The notes: generated by a model from the letters alone, not told the origin. DNA of 57,110 bases from Actinomycetota bacterium (GCA_013178005.1 JABLXL010000020.1:1-57110), one strand, 5' to 3'. Positions 1 to 11,149 are shown, numbered from the stretch's first letter. Program-made: numbers and translations.

Positions 1-932
1 AAGGTGCGGAACATCTCCACCTCGTCGATCCCGCCCATATCCTTGATGATCTTGAATATGCTTTGCGGGTGCCAGGTGGTTATGTCTATGGCCGCGTCCA
101 CGCCCGGTGGCAGCACGCGCGGCACGTTCTCGATGAGGCCTCCGCCCGTTACGTGCACGATGCCCTTGACCTCCATCTCGCGCACCAGGCGCATCACGCC
201 CGGGGCGTAGATCTCGGTGGGGGTGAGCAGCTCCTCTCCAAGGGTGGCGGAGAGCCCTCGCAGGCGGTCGGCGGGATCGAAGTCGTTGATCTCGAAGAAG
301 ACTTTGCGCGCCAGGGAATAGCCGTTGGAATGGAGCCCGCTGCTCATGATGCCCACGATGACGTCACCCGGCACAATGCGCGAGCCGTCCACGATCCGCT
401 CCCTCTCCACCACGCCTACGGCGAACCCCGCCAGGTCGTATTCGTCTTCCTCCATGATCCCCGGGTGCTCTGCTGTCTCCCCCCCGATGAGGGCGCATCC
501 GCAGCGGCGGCAGCCGCGGGCGATGCCGGACACGATGGCGCGCACTTTCTCCGGGTCCACTTTTCCCATGGCCAGGTAATCGAGGAAAAAGAGGGGCTCC
601 GCGCCGCAGGTCACGATATCGTCGACACACATGGCCACGAGGTCTATCCCAATGGTGTCGTGGCGTTCGAGCATCTGGGCCACCTTGAGCTTGGTGCCCA
701 CGCCGTCCACGGAGGAGACCAGCACCGGCTCCTTGTAGCCGCCGAACCCCGCCTCGAAGAGCGCCCCGAACCCTCCCAACCCAGAGAGCACCTCGGGGCG
801 CATGGTTGACGCCGCCTCCTCCTTTATGAGCTCCACCGCCTTAGCCCCCGCCTCGATATCCACTCCAGCGCTTGAGTAGGTCAAGGGGCGGCATTTCTCC
901 TCGCCGTTAGCCGCCTTGCCATCTTCTTCCAT
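1..932 (-). CDS. purM: Phosphoribosylformylglycinamidine cyclo-ligase (AIR synthetase), 3' end outside window
   Basis: Converts FGAM to AIR with ATP in de novo purine synthesis. My reading of the minus strand gives about 310 codons from an ATG, with no stop before the window edge. The usual length is about 340, so only the C-terminus is missing. After a short N-terminal extension it has the PurM opening [11 protein letters not shown], then [12 protein letters not shown], a [13 protein letters not shown] segment, [13 protein letters not shown] and [11 protein letters not shown], all typical of the PurM/ThiL ATP-binding fold. It follows purF by about 210 bp and is the last visible gene of the leftward purine block. 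purC, purH and purN would be expected further left but cannot be seen. Confidence 0.97.
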   Translation of the reverse strand, partial: MEEDGKAANGEEKCRPLTYSSAGVDIEAGAKAVELIKEEAASTMRPEVLSGLGGFGALFEAGFGGYKEPVLVSSVDGVGTKLKVAQMLERHDTIGIDLVAMCVDDIVTCGAEPLFFLDYLAMGKVDPEKVRAIVSGIARGCRRCGCALIGGETAEHPGIMEEDEYDLAGFAVGVVERERIVDGSRIVPGDVIVGIMSSGLHSNGYSLARKVFFEINDFDPADRLRGLSATLGEELLTPTEIYAPGVMRLVREMEVKGIVHVTGGGLIENVPRVLPPGVDAAIDITTWHPQSIFKIIKDMGGIDEVEMFRT

Positions 933-1012
933 CACGGTATCTCCATTCTCTCTCGCTCTCCGGGAAGCAGCGCCACCTCGCGACGCCCTGGGGTGGCCCG
1001 CCTCCCTGTAAC

Positions 1013-1082
1013 ATGTCTTCGCCGTCCCCGCTCCCACACGCGGGTTTGCCGTTTCCCGCCATCAATCCAACCGTGAAGACAT
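1013..1082. repeat. Nested inverted repeat in the purF-purM spacer
   Basis: ATGTCTTC (1013-1020) and GAAGACAT (1075-1082) are perfect complements. They enclose a second GCGGG/CCCGC hairpin, so the RNA between purF and purM could fold into a stacked stem. There is no T-run, so a plain intrinsic terminator is unlikely. It may be an RNA-processing or stability element; function unknown. Confidence 0.35.
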
Positions 1083-1142
1083 CCCGCTTTCCACGCTCCT
1101 TTGTCCCGCGCACCGAACCAGGCCCGCGACCCTTCTCACGGC

Positions 1143-2570
1143 TCATCCGTCCTGCTCCGACCCCACCCTTTCCTCCTCCAGCCTGCACTTGGCCATCTTC
1201 ACGTCCTCGGGGACGGGTATGGGGTAATCGCCGTCGAAGCAGGCAAGGCAGAAATCCTCCCGTGGCCTACGGGTCGCCCGCACCAGGTTCTCCATGCTCA
1301 GGTAGTGCAGGGTGTCGGCGCCTATGAACTCCCTTATCTCCTCCACGCTGCGGGTGGAGGCGATGAGTTCCTTGCGGATGGCGGTGTCGATGCCGTAGAA
1401 ACAGGGGTACATGTCGGGGGGAGAGCTGATGCGCATGTGCACCTCCCTGGCCCCCGCGTCCCTGAGCATGCGCACGATCTCCCGCGTGGTGTTTCCCCTC
1501 ACGATGGAGTCGTCCACCACCACGAGGCGCTTGCCCTTGATGTCGCCCACCAGGGGGTTGAGCTTCAGGCGCACCCCCAGCCTGCGTATGGCCTGGGTGG
1601 GCTGGATAAAGGTGCGTCCGATGTAGCGGTTCTTGATCAAGCCCTCCCCGAAGGGGATCCCTGAGGCCTGGGAATAACCTATGGCCGCGGGCACCCCGGT
1701 GTCGGGGATGGGCATGACCACGTCCGCCTCCACGGGGGCCTCGTCCGCCAGGCTCATGCCCATATGCTTGCGCGCGTGATAGAGATAGGTGTCATACATG
1801 ATGGAATCGGGGCGCGCGAAGTAAATGAACTCGAAGATGCACAGCGACGGCTTGCGTTGCTCCATGAAACGCTCGAACCTCAGGCCGTCTTCGTCGATTA
1901 CGGCCATCTCCCCCGGTTCTACCTCCCGCATGTATTCAGCCCCGATGATATCCAGGCCGCTGCTCTCGCTCGACAGAGCGTATCCGTCCCGGTAGCTCCC
2001 CACGCAGAGAGGCCGTATTCCATAGGGGTCCCTCAAGCCTATGAGGCGTTTCTCGGTGAGGATGACAAGGGAATACGCCCCCACGAGGCGGGGCATCACC
2101 TCCCTCACCGCGTCCACCATGTCCTCGCGAGCGGAGCGGGCGAGCATTACCGCGATCACCTCGGTATCGGAGGTGGAACGGAAGCGTATGCCCTGCGCCT
2201 TCAGCTCATCGCGCAACTCCACGGTGTTGATGAGGTTGCCGTTGTGGGCCACGAAGACGGATCCGCGCCGTCTCGGGACCTGCACCGGCTGCGCGTTCTC
2301 CCAGAAAGAGGACCCCGTGGTGGAGTACCTCACGTGGCCGATGGCCATATGCCCCACGAGGTTGTTGAGATCGCGCTCGCTGAAGACCTGCGAGACCATG
2401 CCCATGTCCTTGAGCATGAGACTTTCCCTGCCGTCGGTGACGGCTATGCCCGCGCTCTCCTGGCCACGGTGTTGCAGCGCGTAAAGGGCATAATAGGTCA
2501 GCTTCGCGACATCGTCCTCATGGGTGCAGATGCCGAAGATGCCGCATGATTCGTTGAGCTCAAACGCCAC
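1143..2570 (-). CDS. purF: Amidophosphoribosyltransferase
   Basis: First committed enzyme of purine synthesis: PRPP plus glutamine gives phosphoribosylamine. At 475 residues it has the usual length. Cys9 follows an eight-residue leader (MAFELNES) and should be the N-terminal glutamine-hydrolysing nucleophile after propeptide removal. The glutaminase half includes QHRGQESAG and AHNGNL. The transferase half carries the PRPP loop VVVDDSIVRGNTT near 350-362. Cys244, Cys390, Cys441 and Cys444 match the four ligands of the 4Fe-4S cluster known in Bacillus-type PurF, so this is the propeptide and Fe-S form, probably oxygen-labile. It lies between purL and purM in the same direction. Confidence 0.98.
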   Translation of the reverse strand: MAFELNESCGIFGICTHEDDVAKLTYYALYALQHRGQESAGIAVTDGRESLMLKDMGMVSQVFSERDLNNLVGHMAIGHVRYSTTGSSFWENAQPVQVPRRRGSVFVAHNGNLINTVELRDELKAQGIRFRSTSDTEVIAVMLARSAREDMVDAVREVMPRLVGAYSLVILTEKRLIGLRDPYGIRPLCVGSYRDGYALSSESSGLDIIGAEYMREVEPGEMAVIDEDGLRFERFMEQRKPSLCIFEFIYFARPDSIMYDTYLYHARKHMGMSLADEAPVEADVVMPIPDTGVPAAIGYSQASGIPFGEGLIKNRYIGRTFIQPTQAIRRLGVRLKLNPLVGDIKGKRLVVVDDSIVRGNTTREIVRMLRDAGAREVHMRISSPPDMYPCFYGIDTAIRKELIASTRSVEEIREFIGADTLHYLSMENLVRATRRPREDFCLACFDGDYPIPVPEDVKMAKCRLEEERVGSEQDG

Positions 2571-2736
2571 GCTTCCTCATCGCCTCTCTTCGTTATCGAC
2601 CCTATATCCTTTTTGTCATGTCCACCGATCGCCGGATCAATCGGCGGGCTGGTTTGCCTTCCTGTTTCCAAGCTCTTGGCCTCGTACCTCGCCAAGGCGT
2701 AACCCGAATGGCGCCCTTCGCGCGCGCTCTCCGCGG

Positions 2737-4920
2737 TCATCCCCGCATGAGCTTCTCCAGGGCCTCCTCCCTCACGCGGTTCATCTCCCTGACTTCCAGG
2801 TCTATCCAGTCATTGATGACCAATCTGTCCCCGCCCGTCCTTCCCAGGACTCGCAGGGGAACGCCCCTGGATCCGGCCAGCTCCCGCATGGCATCGAGGT
2901 CCTCGTCGCGCAGGGTCAACACGAAACGCGACTGGCTCTCGGAGAAGAGCCAGGAGACGGGCCGGAGCTCCGTCTCCACCTCAAGCCTCGCCCCGATTCC
3001 GCCGGCGCAGCAGCATTCCAGGAGGGCTATCGCCGCGCCTCCTTCCGAACAGTCGTGGGCGGAGATGATGATGCCCCTGCGTATGCCCTCGATGCACACG
3101 GTCTGCGCCCCCTTCTCCAGGCGCAGGTCCAGGCGCGGCGGTTCTCCCGCCGTCAAACCGTGCAACAGCCACAGGTACTCGGATCCCCCGAGCTCGTCCA
3201 GGGTCTCGCCCAGCATGACCACCAGCAATCCCTCATCGGGGAAGGCGATACCAGTTCGATTGGCCACGTTCCCGATGAGCCCAACCATGCCCACGATGGG
3301 GGTGGGATAGATGGCGGCGCCGAAGGATTCGTTGTAGAAACTCACGTTGCCGCTCACCACCGGCAGCTCCAGGTACCGGGCGGCGTCCGCCATGCCGCGT
3401 ACCGCCTCCCTGAACTGCCAGAATATGCCAGGTTTCTCCGGGTTCCCGAAGTTCAGGCAGTTGGTGAAGGCCATGGGGACTCCTCCCGAGGCCACCACGT
3501 TGCGCGCCGATTCCGCCACCGCGATCTGGGTGCCGGCATAGGGATCGAGGTATACGTAGCGGGAGTTGCCGTCACAGGACACCGCCAGGGCCTTGCTGGT
3601 CCCCTTGATGCGCAGGACCGCCGCGTCCGAACCCGGATAGACCACGGTGTTGAGCTGCACCATGTGGTCATACTGCTCCCAGACCATGCGCCTGCTGCTG
3701 AGGTTGGCCCCTCCCGCGAGACGGAGCAGGGTCTCGCCGCAATCCTCCGGGTGGCGCAGCGACGAGGGGTCGAAGGCCCTCGCCTCGTCAAGGTATTCCG
3801 GCCGCTCCGCCGGGCGGTCGTAGACCGGGCCGCTGGCGAGGGAGGAGGCGGGAACGTCCACCACCTTCTCGCCATGCCAGTAGATCTCCAGGGCGTCGCC
3901 CTCGACGACCTCGCCGATGACCACGGCGTTAAGCCCCCACCTACGGCAAACCCCCAGCACCTCGTCGAGGTGCTTGGGCTCCACTATGGCCAGCATGCGC
4001 TCCTGGGATTCGGAGATCATGATCTCGAAGGGCTCCATCTCCTCCCGCAGGGGCACCTTCTCCAGGTAGACGCGCATGCCCACCCCCCCGCGGGCCGCGG
4101 TCTCGGAGCAGGCGCACGATATGCCCGCCGCGCCCAGATCCTGCAGGCCCACCAGGAGCTTCCTCTCCAGGAGCTCCAGGCAGGCCTCGATGAGCAGCTT
4201 CTCGGTGAAGGGGTCTCCCACCTGCACGCTGGGGCGCTTTTCCTGGCTCTTCTCGTCGAACTCCTGCGAGGCGAGGATGGAGGCGCCGCCGATGCCGTCG
4301 CGCCCCGTGCGATTGCCAAGCAGGACCACCGCGTTGCCTATCCCGGTGGCCTGGCCCCGGATGAGGCTTTCCTTGGGCATGACCCCTATGCACATCACGT
4401 TGACGAGGATGTTCTCGTCATAGCAGGGGTCGAAATAGATGTCCCCGCCCACCGTGGGGATGCCAAGGCAGTTGCCGTACCCGGCTATCCCCGCGATAAC
4501 CCCGCCGAAGAGGTAGCGGGTGCGCGGGCTCGCGGGATCGCCGAAACGCAGGGGGTCCAGGCAGGCGATGGGCCGCGCCCCCATGGTGAAGATGTCCCGC
4601 ACGATGCCGCCTATACCGGTGGCCGCGCCCTGGTATGGCTCCACGGCGCTGGGGTGGTTGTGGGACTCCATCTTGAAGGCCACCGCCAGGCTGCCGCCGA
4701 TGTCTATGACCCCCGCGTTCTCCCCCGGGCCCTGCAGCACGTAGGAAGCGCGTGTGGGAAGCTGGGCGAGGACCGTTTTGGAGCTCTTGTAGGAGCAGTG
4801 CTCGCTCCACATGAGCGAGTACATGCCCAGCTCCACCTTGTTGGGTTCACGCCCCAGGATGCGCACGATGTCCCGGTACTCGTCAGCGGTAAGTCCCAGT
4901 TCCTCATAAAGCTCTGCCAT
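2737..4920 (-). CDS. purL: FGAM synthase, large catalytic subunit (small-type PurL)
   Basis: Converts FGAR to FGAM with ATP, using ammonia delivered by PurQ. The 727-residue length is that of the small PurL, which needs separate PurS and PurQ subunits, and both are encoded just upstream. Visible marks are SEHCSYKSS (catalytic His41), ESHNHPS at 85-91, the glycine-rich GAATGIGGIVRD near 98-109, and a second PurM-like half with VSGNVSFYNES and HDCSEGG. Only 9 bp separate it from purQ, so translation is probably coupled. Confidence 0.98.
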   Translation of the reverse strand: MAELYEELGLTADEYRDIVRILGREPNKVELGMYSLMWSEHCSYKSSKTVLAQLPTRASYVLQGPGENAGVIDIGGSLAVAFKMESHNHPSAVEPYQGAATGIGGIVRDIFTMGARPIACLDPLRFGDPASPRTRYLFGGVIAGIAGYGNCLGIPTVGGDIYFDPCYDENILVNVMCIGVMPKESLIRGQATGIGNAVVLLGNRTGRDGIGGASILASQEFDEKSQEKRPSVQVGDPFTEKLLIEACLELLERKLLVGLQDLGAAGISCACSETAARGGVGMRVYLEKVPLREEMEPFEIMISESQERMLAIVEPKHLDEVLGVCRRWGLNAVVIGEVVEGDALEIYWHGEKVVDVPASSLASGPVYDRPAERPEYLDEARAFDPSSLRHPEDCGETLLRLAGGANLSSRRMVWEQYDHMVQLNTVVYPGSDAAVLRIKGTSKALAVSCDGNSRYVYLDPYAGTQIAVAESARNVVASGGVPMAFTNCLNFGNPEKPGIFWQFREAVRGMADAARYLELPVVSGNVSFYNESFGAAIYPTPIVGMVGLIGNVANRTGIAFPDEGLLVVMLGETLDELGGSEYLWLLHGLTAGEPPRLDLRLEKGAQTVCIEGIRRGIIISAHDCSEGGAAIALLECCCAGGIGARLEVETELRPVSWLFSESQSRFVLTLRDEDLDAMRELAGSRGVPLRVLGRTGGDRLVINDWIDLEVREMNRVREEALEKLMRG

Positions 4921-4929
4921 GGCTCCACC

Positions 4930-5628
4930 CTACCCTTTTCCCCGGTAATGCGCCATGATGGATTCCCAGATCACCATGCCGTCCGTGCTTCCCAACAACG
5001 CCTCCGAGGCGCGCTCCGGATGCGGCATCAGCCCGAAGACGTTGAATCCCTCGTTGCAGATCCCCGCGATGTTGTCCATGGCACCGTTGGGGTTGGCCTC
5101 CTCGCTCACCGTGCCGTCGGGAGCGCAGTAGCGCAGGATGATCCTCCCCTGCTCCCTTAGCTCGCGCAAGGTCTCCGCGTCGGCGGTGTAATTCCCCTCG
5201 TTGTGGGCGATGGGGATGCGCAGGACCTGCCCCACCGCGGCGGCGTTGGTCCACGGCGTGGAGGCGTTCTCGACCCGCAGGTCGACGAAACGGCAGATGA
5301 AGTGCAGGCAGGTGTTGCGCAGCATGGCCCCGGGGAGCAGGCCCGCCTCGAGCAGGATCTGGAAACCGTTGCAGATGCCGATGACCAGCCCTCCTTCGCG
5401 GGCGTAGTCGGCCACCGCCTCCATGACGGGGCTGAAACGCGCGATGGCCCCGCAGCGCAGGTAGTCGCCGTAAGAAAACCCTCCCGGCAGCACCAGGCAA
5501 TCATAACGCGAGACGTCGGTCTCCTGGTGCCAGACGTAATCGACCTCCTCCCGCAACACCTTGTCGATGACGTGGTAACAGTCCATCTCGCAGTTGGATC
5601 CGGGAAAAACCACCACTCCGAATTTCAT
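4930..5628 (-). CDS. purQ: FGAM synthase, glutaminase subunit
   Basis: Class I glutamine amidotransferase that feeds ammonia to PurL. I place the start at the ATG giving [12 protein letters not shown], because a GGAGGAGAGG ribosome site sits just before it. The in-frame upstream extension has no such site. The product is 232 residues. The triad is Cys86 in GICNGFQ with His203 and Glu205 in [15 protein letters not shown] and [12 protein letters not shown] are family signatures. The gene is tightly packed between purS and purL. Confidence 0.98.
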   Translation of the reverse strand: MKFGVVVFPGSNCEMDCYHVIDKVLREEVDYVWHQETDVSRYDCLVLPGGFSYGDYLRCGAIARFSPVMEAVADYAREGGLVIGICNGFQILLEAGLLPGAMLRNTCLHFICRFVDLRVENASTPWTNAAAVGQVLRIPIAHNEGNYTADAETLRELREQGRIILRYCAPDGTVSEEANPNGAMDNIAGICNEGFNVFGLMPHPERASEALLGSTDGMVIWESIMAHYRGKG

Positions 5629-5671
5629 CTGGCACCTCTCCTCCGGCTCTATTCGCAAGGTTGGCGAGCGT

Positions 5672-5914
5672 TCAGCGCTCGATCTCCACCCGGAAGTCCT
5701 CGATTATGGGATTGGCGAGGAGCCGCTCGCACATCTCCCGCACGCGCTCCTCCGCCTGGTCCGCGTCGATACCCTCCAGCCTCAGGGTGATGTATTTCCC
5801 GATGCGCACGTCGGACACCTCGTCGAAGCCCAGCGACTTCAGCGAGCCCAGGGTCGCCTGCCCGGCGGGGTCGAGCACCCCCTGCTTGGGCGACACGAAA
5901 ACCGATACTTTCAA
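5672..5914 (-). CDS. purS: FGAM synthase, PurS subunit
   Basis: Small dimeric protein that bridges PurQ and PurL and helps ammonia transfer. The chosen TTG start follows a GGAGGAGGAG site by six bases and gives an 80-residue product beginning [18 protein letters not shown], which is the normal PurS size and opening. An in-frame GTG 18 bases earlier would add six acidic residues and would lose that ribosome site. The order purS-purQ-purL is the classic arrangement for the multisubunit enzyme. Confidence 0.93.
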   Translation of the reverse strand: MKVSVFVSPKQGVLDPAGQATLGSLKSLGFDEVSDVRIGKYITLRLEGIDADQAEERVREMCERLLANPIIEDFRVEIER

Positions 5915-5932
5915 TCCCGTCTCCTCCTCCAC

Positions 5933-6121
5933 TCGCCGCAGGACCTCGGCACCGGCCTACGCGGCCTCGCCCAGGCCCCTCTCATGACGTTCCTCGTCCA
6001 ATCACCTCGCCCGTCTGCATGCAAAACAGACGGCAAACATCGGGGTCGAACCCATCGCCCGGCATAAGCCGTCCCTCTAGCGCACCGAAGGGCTCCCGCA
6101 TCTTCTGGCGGGAGTTCGCTC
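5933..6121 (-). other. Hairpin-rich spacer between purB and purS
   Basis: The 190-base transcribed spacer holds three possible stems. CTCCCGC/GCGGGAG (6093-6114) lies directly after the purB stop. GCCGTC (6068-6073) can pair with GACGGC (6029-6034). CCGTCTG (6011-6017) can pair with CAGACGG (6027-6033). The last two share bases and exclude each other. A GGTTCGACCCC stretch on the minus strand resembles a tRNA T-loop, but no acceptor or anticodon arm can be built. No ORF is evident. Confidence 0.45.
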
Positions 6122-7432
6122 TCACGTGTCCCGAAAATCCAGAACCTCCAGGCGCGAGAACACCTCGCCCAGGTTGCGCAGGTGCCTGTCCAGGTCGAAA
6201 CACGCGTCCAGTTCCTCTCCGTCCAGGCGGGCGGCCACCTCGGGATCCGAGGCCAGAAGGTCGCGGAAGCTCTTTTCCTCGCTCCAGGCGCGCATGGCGT
6301 TGCGTTGCACCAGGGCGTAGGCTTCCTCGCGCGTAAGACCCTTGTCCACCAGGGCGAGCAATACGCTCTCGGAGAAGATCAGGCCGCGGTTGAGCTCGAG
6401 GTTGCGGCGCATGTTGCGCTCGTGCACCTGGACGCCCTTCACCACGGAATGGAATTTCACCAGCATGTAATGGAGCAGGGTGGTGGAATCCGGGATGATC
6501 ACCCTCTCCACAGAGGAATGCGAGATGTCCCTCTCATGCCACAGGGCCACGTTCTCCATGGCAGCCAGGGCGTTTCCTCGCAGGACCCTGGCCAGGCCGC
6601 AGATACGCTCGCACATGATGGGGTTGCGCTTGTGGGGCATGGCGCTGGACCCCTTCTGCCCCTTGCGGAACGGCTCCTCCACCTCGAGGACCTCCGTCCT
6701 CTGCAGCCCCCTTATCTCCAGGGCGAACTTCTCCAGGCTGCAGCCGGTCATGGCGATGGCGGACACGTACTCGGCGTGGCGGTCCCGCTGCAGGATCTGG
6801 GTAGAGACCTCCGCCGGCTTCAAGCCCAGCTTTTCGCATACATACGCCTCGACCCAGGGATCGAGGTGCGCGTAGGTGCCGACGGCGCCGGAGATCTTGC
6901 CGTAGCCGATCGCCTCGCGCGCCCTCCGCAGGCGCTCGATATCGCGAGCCATCTCGAAAGCCCATAGGGCGAACTTCAATCCCAGGGTCATGGGCTCCGC
7001 GTGCACGCCATGGGTGCGCCCCACCACCACGAGGTCCCGGAACTCCAGCGCCTTCTCCTTCAGGGTGGAGGCGAGGGAACGCGCCTCCCCCAGGATGAGG
7101 TCCATGGCGTCGCGCATCTGCAGGGCGAGCCCGGTGTCCAGGACGTCGGAACTGGTCATGCCGTAATGGATGAAGCGGGAGCTCTCGCCCACGTTCTCCG
7201 CCACGTTGGTGAGGAAAGCGATCACGTCGTGGTTGACCGTCTCCTCGATCTCGCGCACGCGCTCGGGGTCGAAGGACGCGCGGGACTTTATCTCCTCCAG
7301 GGCTTCCCCCGGCACCTCCCCGCGCCGCACCCTGGCCTCGACGGCGAGGATCTCTATCTCCAGCCACTTCTGGAGCTTGTTGCGTTCGCTCCATACCTCG
7401 GCCATCTCGGGAAGGGTGTAGCGGGGAATCAT
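6122..7432 (-). CDS. purB: Adenylosuccinate lyase
   Basis: Acts twice in purine synthesis, splitting SAICAR and adenylosuccinate to release fumarate. It is 436 residues, the usual size for the fumarase/aspartase superfamily member. MTSSDVLDT lies near 92-100, the catalytic His141 in GRTHGVHAEP, and the flexible signature loop GSSAMPHKRNP at 261-271. The ATG follows a GGGGAGGGG ribosome site by eight bases. It lies between purE and purS. Its presence next to purA and purD suits one transcription unit for most of the pathway. Confidence 0.98.
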   Translation of the reverse strand: MIPRYTLPEMAEVWSERNKLQKWLEIEILAVEARVRRGEVPGEALEEIKSRASFDPERVREIEETVNHDVIAFLTNVAENVGESSRFIHYGMTSSDVLDTGLALQMRDAMDLILGEARSLASTLKEKALEFRDLVVVGRTHGVHAEPMTLGLKFALWAFEMARDIERLRRAREAIGYGKISGAVGTYAHLDPWVEAYVCEKLGLKPAEVSTQILQRDRHAEYVSAIAMTGCSLEKFALEIRGLQRTEVLEVEEPFRKGQKGSSAMPHKRNPIMCERICGLARVLRGNALAAMENVALWHERDISHSSVERVIIPDSTTLLHYMLVKFHSVVKGVQVHERNMRRNLELNRGLIFSESVLLALVDKGLTREEAYALVQRNAMRAWSEEKSFRDLLASDPEVAARLDGEELDACFDLDRHLRNLGEVFSRLEVLDFRDT

Positions 7433-7562
7433 GTCCGCATCCCCTCCCCGGACAAGAGGTCTGGGAGCTCGGGGGACAAGGCCATATTACCAACCTTTTC
7501 CATTTAAATCTCCCGGCACAAGTCTATTATGCCCCATGCGAAACGCCGTTAACAGGGGCTTT

Positions 7563-8021
7563 TCACCCTTCGGACATGCGCCTTCTGAATTCCTCCAGGG
7601 CCGACGCGACCGCCTCGTACTTCAGGGCCAGCATGGCGCAGGCGAGCAGCGCCGCGTTGGCGGCGCCGTCGATGGCCACCGCGGCCACGGGGACCCCGCG
7701 CGGCATCTGGACTATGGAGAGCAGGGCGTCCAGGCCCCCCAAGTCACGGGAGGAGATGGGAACCCCGATCACCGGCAGGGTGGTCATGGAGGCCACCACG
7801 CCGGGGAGATGCGCCGCCTTGCCCGCGGCGGCTATGAAAACCTCCACCCCCTCGGACGGCGCCGAGCGCACGAATTCCCTCAATTTTTCCGGCTGGCGGT
7901 GCGCGGAGATGACCTCCTTGATCACCTTGACGCCCATCTCGGCGAATATTTCCTCCGCGGGCGCGACCTTTTCCATGTCCGACTTGGAGCCCATGAGCAG
8001 GGCAACGGTTGGAGCAGCCAT
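7563..8021 (-). CDS. purE: N5-carboxyaminoimidazole ribonucleotide mutase
   Basis: Class I PurE, moving the carboxyl group of N5-CAIR to C4. The motifs MGSKSDMEK, ISAHRQPE and AGKAAHLPGVVAS are visible, and the protein has 152 residues. I chose the ATG because GGAGGT lies nine bases before it. A GTG three codons earlier overlaps the purD stop as GTGA but sits directly against that ribosome site. No purK is visible in the window. Confidence 0.95.
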   Translation of the reverse strand: MAAPTVALLMGSKSDMEKVAPAEEIFAEMGVKVIKEVISAHRQPEKLREFVRSAPSEGVEVFIAAAGKAAHLPGVVASMTTLPVIGVPISSRDLGGLDALLSIVQMPRGVPVAAVAIDGAANAALLACAMLALKYEAVASALEEFRRRMSEG

Positions 8022-8026
8022 ATCCC

Positions 8027-9301
8027 TCACACCTCCAGTGTTCGCAAAGCTATGTCCCTGCGATAATAGATGTCCTTGAAACCTATCCTCTCCACCGCCC
8101 GGTAGGCCCTTTCGCGCGCAGCGGCGAAGTCCGGCCCCAGGGCGCTGACGTTGAGCACGCGACCGCCGTCGGTGAGCACTTCGCCCCCTTCCCCTAATCT
8201 CGTCCCGGCGTGGAAAACCACGACGCCTTCCAGGGCACCCGCCTCATCCAAGCCGCTGATGGGGTACCCCTTGGCGTAGTCTCCGGGATAGCCGCCCGAG
8301 GCGAGGACCACGGTGACGCAAGCCTCGTCCGACCATTCCAGGCTCGTCCCGGCCAAGCGGCCTTCCACCACCGCCAGCATGGTCTCCACGAGGTCGCTCT
8401 TCAGGCGCGGGAGCACCGCCTGGGTCTCCGGGTCGCCGAAGCGCACGTTGAACTCCAGCACCTTGGGGCCCTCGGAGGTGAGGATGAGGCCGGCGTAGAG
8501 GATGCCCTGGTAGTGGATGCCCCGCGCGGCCAGGGCCCGGGCGGTGGGCTCGAGTATCTCCCTTACCGCGCGCCGGTAGTCACCGTCGGAGAGGACGGGC
8601 ACGGGAGAGTACGATCCCATGCCGCCGGTGTTGGAGCCGGTGTCGCCGTCGCCCACGCGCTTGTAATCCTGGGCGGGGGCCATGGGCAGGATGTCCTCGC
8701 CGTCCACGAAGGTGAGGATGGAGACCTCCTGCCCCTCGAGGAACTCCTCGACGAGCACTTTCTCCCCCGCCGTCCCGAAGGCGCGGTCCACGAAGCACGC
8801 CTTCAGGGCCTCATAGGCGGCCTTGTCGTCCTGGGCGATGACCACACCCTTGCCCGCCGCCAGGCCGTCCGCCTTTATCACGAAGGGGGGCTTGCCTTTG
8901 CTGATACAGGCCTTGGCCGCTTCGATGTCCGTGAAGACCTCCGCCCGGCCAGTGGGGACGCCTGCCTCGAGCATGAGGCGCTTGGCGAAATCCTTGCTCC
9001 CCTCCATCTGCGCGGCCTCGCGGCCGGGGCCGAAAACGCGCAGTCCGTGGCGCTCGAACTCGTCCGCGATGCCGGCGACCAGGGGGGCTTCCGGCCCCAC
9101 AACGGTCAGGTCGATCCCCTTGTCCCGCGCGAAGGCCGCCAGGGCCTCGATGTCCTCCGCCTTGATGGCCACGCACTCGGCGAGGGCGGCCATGCCCGCG
9201 TTCCCCGGCGCGCAGTATATGCGCTCCACCAGGGGCGACTGGGCGATCTTCCAGGTGAGGGCGTGCTCGCGCCCTCCTCCTCCCACCACCAGTACCTTCA
9301 T
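8027..9301 (-). CDS. purD: Phosphoribosylamine-glycine ligase (GAR synthetase)
   Basis: Joins phosphoribosylamine and glycine with ATP. It is an ATP-grasp enzyme of 424 residues, with MKVLVVGGGGREHAL at the N-terminus, GSKDFAKRLMLEAGVPTG before the ATP-grasp domain, KADGLAAGKGV near the nucleotide loop and FNVRFGDPETQ for metal binding. The stop runs directly into purE. Upstream lies a 513-base repeat-rich spacer that separates it from purA, so it may have its own promoter. A weak TTGTCA with TATAGT candidate lies about 9330-9360 on this strand. Confidence 0.97.
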   Translation of the reverse strand: MKVLVVGGGGREHALTWKIAQSPLVERIYCAPGNAGMAALAECVAIKAEDIEALAAFARDKGIDLTVVGPEAPLVAGIADEFERHGLRVFGPGREAAQMEGSKDFAKRLMLEAGVPTGRAEVFTDIEAAKACISKGKPPFVIKADGLAAGKGVVIAQDDKAAYEALKACFVDRAFGTAGEKVLVEEFLEGQEVSILTFVDGEDILPMAPAQDYKRVGDGDTGSNTGGMGSYSPVPVLSDGDYRRAVREILEPTARALAARGIHYQGILYAGLILTSEGPKVLEFNVRFGDPETQAVLPRLKSDLVETMLAVVEGRLAGTSLEWSDEACVTVVLASGGYPGDYAKGYPISGLDEAGALEGVVVFHAGTRLGEGGEVLTDGGRVLNVSALGPDFAAARERAYRAVERIGFKDIYYRRDIALRTLEV

Positions 9302-9340
9302 GCAAACCTCCCCGTGTCCGCCCCGACTATATCACTATAT

Positions 9341-9505
9341 TTTATGGACGCCGGTGACAATCCTGCCTCGTGGGGCAACGAAACGGCGATTCCATTCTCC
9401 GGCTGGCACGGACACCACCAGACGTTTATGGGTAGCCTTGACGATCCTGCCTGGTGGAACAACGAATCGGCGAGTTGCCATGACGACGGGCGCATCCATC
9501 ACCGG
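9341..9505. repeat. 84-bp imperfect direct repeat, two copies
   Basis: A block around TGACAATCCTGCCTCGTGG at 9355 recurs 84 bp later as TGACGATCCTGCCTGGTGG at 9439. Both copies continue with CAACGAA-CGGCGA, and both are preceded by TTTATGG. On the minus strand the copies translate to similar peptides ending in PPGRIV and PRGRIV. The segment reading HKRLVV resembles the purD start MKVLVV, so these may be decayed copies of the purD 5' end, but that match is short. Coding is unlikely. Confidence 0.7.
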
Positions 9506-9666
9506 GCTCCTCCGAAAGGCCGGGTTGGCATTCGCCTCGTCCGTCAAATGGGGACACGGCGGGATAGGCATTCCCGTGAGCAACGGGTACATGAGGTGCG
9601 TGGGTTATGCTGGAGAGCGACGCCTCGAATCAGGCCTTTTCGATCACTGCTCGCGTAGAATTCAGG

Positions 9667-11149
<1,483 letters not shown>

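Noticed and set aside
2524-5160. Very long open frame opposite purL and neighbours
   Set aside because: High-GC codon bias opens the antisense frame. The minus-strand genes purL and purQ are unambiguous, and the antisense product has no recognisable domain.
6000-6090. tRNA-like T-loop (GGTTCGACCCC on the minus strand) between purB and purS
   Set aside because: The flanking bases do not form a five-base T stem, and no acceptor, D or anticodon arm can be built around it.
8021-8030. GTG start for purE overlapping the purD stop
   Set aside because: The ribosome site would touch the start codon directly. The ATG nine bases later has proper spacing and gives the family-like N-terminus.
9335-9592. 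Possible minus-strand 85-codon gene with an internal peptide repeat
   Set aside because: The peptide repeat follows directly from the 84-bp DNA repeat. There is no ribosome site and no family-like sequence.
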